Source: Verrucomicrobia bacterium UBA3214
GTDB taxonomy: Bacteria; Verrucomicrobiota; Kiritimatiellia; RFP12; UBA1067
Direction: 5' to 3'
Assembly (NCBI GenBank): GCA_002363575.1
Contig: DEWI01000022.1
Span: forward strand, 1-15,243
DNA length: 15,243 bases
The notes under the pieces were generated by a model that was not told where the DNA came from, made no database searches, and worked only from the letters and a program-made list of their open reading frames with translations. This document shows positions 14,879 to 15,243 of the stretch, piece by piece; position 1 is the stretch's first letter, and each line of letters opens with the position of its first letter. The position numbers and the translations under genes were made by a program.

Positions 14879-15243
14879 TTGTCGGCAACCCCCGGTAGAG
14901 TTTCAATGAGCCGCGCGGCGGCTTCCTGGACATCGTAAGATTTCGCTTCTCCCGCCAGCACGATTTTCCAATCGTCCAGCACCTTGGCGACAAGCGGCTC
15001 CTTGCTGCGCGCGAGCAGATTCTTGCGCACTTTCTCGGCGGCCTCCAGCACCCAGCGCAAATCCGTCGCGGCATTCTCGGCGGCGCCGGCGCTGCGCCTC
15101 CTCGCGCAATCGGCGGCGCTCTTCTCGAAAGCCGCCATCTGCGTGCGGAGATTCTGCTTGTCTGCGGTGGAAAGGCGCGTGCGGCGCAATGCATTCTCGA
15201 AAGCCTGGATCTTCAATCTCTCGCAAGACTCGAATATGGCCGT
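14875..15243 (-). CDS. C-terminal part of an unrecognised helical protein (5' end beyond the window)
   Basis: The frame is open from the right edge to TGA at 14877-14875, giving 122 residues. The visible part begins TAIFESCERLKIQAFENAL and continues as amphipathic helices (AFEKSAADCARR, LRWVLEAAEKVRKNLL, EAAARLIETLPGVADK), with no membrane span, signal or catalytic motif. A TTG at 15216 could start a 113-residue protein, but no Shine-Dalgarno supports it and the frame stays open upstream, so a longer gene is more likely. Its stop overlaps the GTG start of the double kinase (GTGA), so the two are probably translated together. It may be a partner or substrate of the kinase (inference). I do not recognise the family. 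Confidence 0.7.
   Translation of the reverse strand, partial: TAIFESCERLKIQAFENALRRTRLSTADKQNLRTQMAAFEKSAADCARRRSAGAAENAATDLRWVLEAAEKVRKNLLARSKEPLVAKVLDDWKIVLAGEAKSYDVQEAAARLIETLPGVADK

Overview
The window is GC-rich bacterial chromosome with no phage, IS or CRISPR content. It holds nine protein-coding genes (two cut by the window edges) and one tRNA. Large transmembrane Ser/Thr kinases, a TPR plus vWA envelope pair, an Rpn-type nuclease and sparse Shine-Dalgarno use suggest a member of the PVC superphylum (Verrucomicrobiota, Kiritimatiellota or Lentisphaerota). That placement is inference only; no marker gene here settles it.

Left block (1-5640, all minus strand, read right to left). A secreted TPR-repeat protein is followed by a membrane-anchored vWA protein, then queC (7-cyano-7-deazaguanine synthase), then an L-fucose isomerase-like enzyme that runs off the left edge. 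Gaps of 46, 53 and 76 nt are compatible with one operon. Its only clear promoter is an extended -10 sitting almost on the TPR start codon. queC and the isomerase have strong Shine-Dalgarno sites.

Centre (5641-9873, plus strand). A divergent promoter drives tRNA-Pro(CGG), which ends in a good intrinsic terminator. Then come an Rpn-family PD-(D/E)XK nuclease carrying eight in-frame 21-bp repeats, NADP-dependent isocitrate dehydrogenase (icd), and an FkbH-like HAD-IIIC protein 42 nt after icd. Four promoters (TPR gene, tRNA, rpn, icd) share the 13-bp consensus TATGGTATAATAT. In the TPR gene and icd it lies so close to the start codon that the mRNAs should be leaderless or nearly so.

Right block (9874-15243). 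A 451-bp gap between convergent genes contains several hairpins, including a 118-nt element closed by a perfect 15-bp stem and followed on the minus strand by a T-rich tract. It could be an unassigned structured RNA or an elaborate terminator. Beyond it, on the minus strand, is a 1517-residue receptor-like protein with two tandem kinase domains (the first with DFE in place of DFG), a proline-rich linker, one membrane span and a large extracytoplasmic part built from repeated modules. It overlaps by GTGA with the end of a small helical protein that continues past the right edge.

The most interesting points are the double-kinase receptor, the structured element in the convergent gap, the shared leaderless promoter design and the repeat tract in the nuclease.
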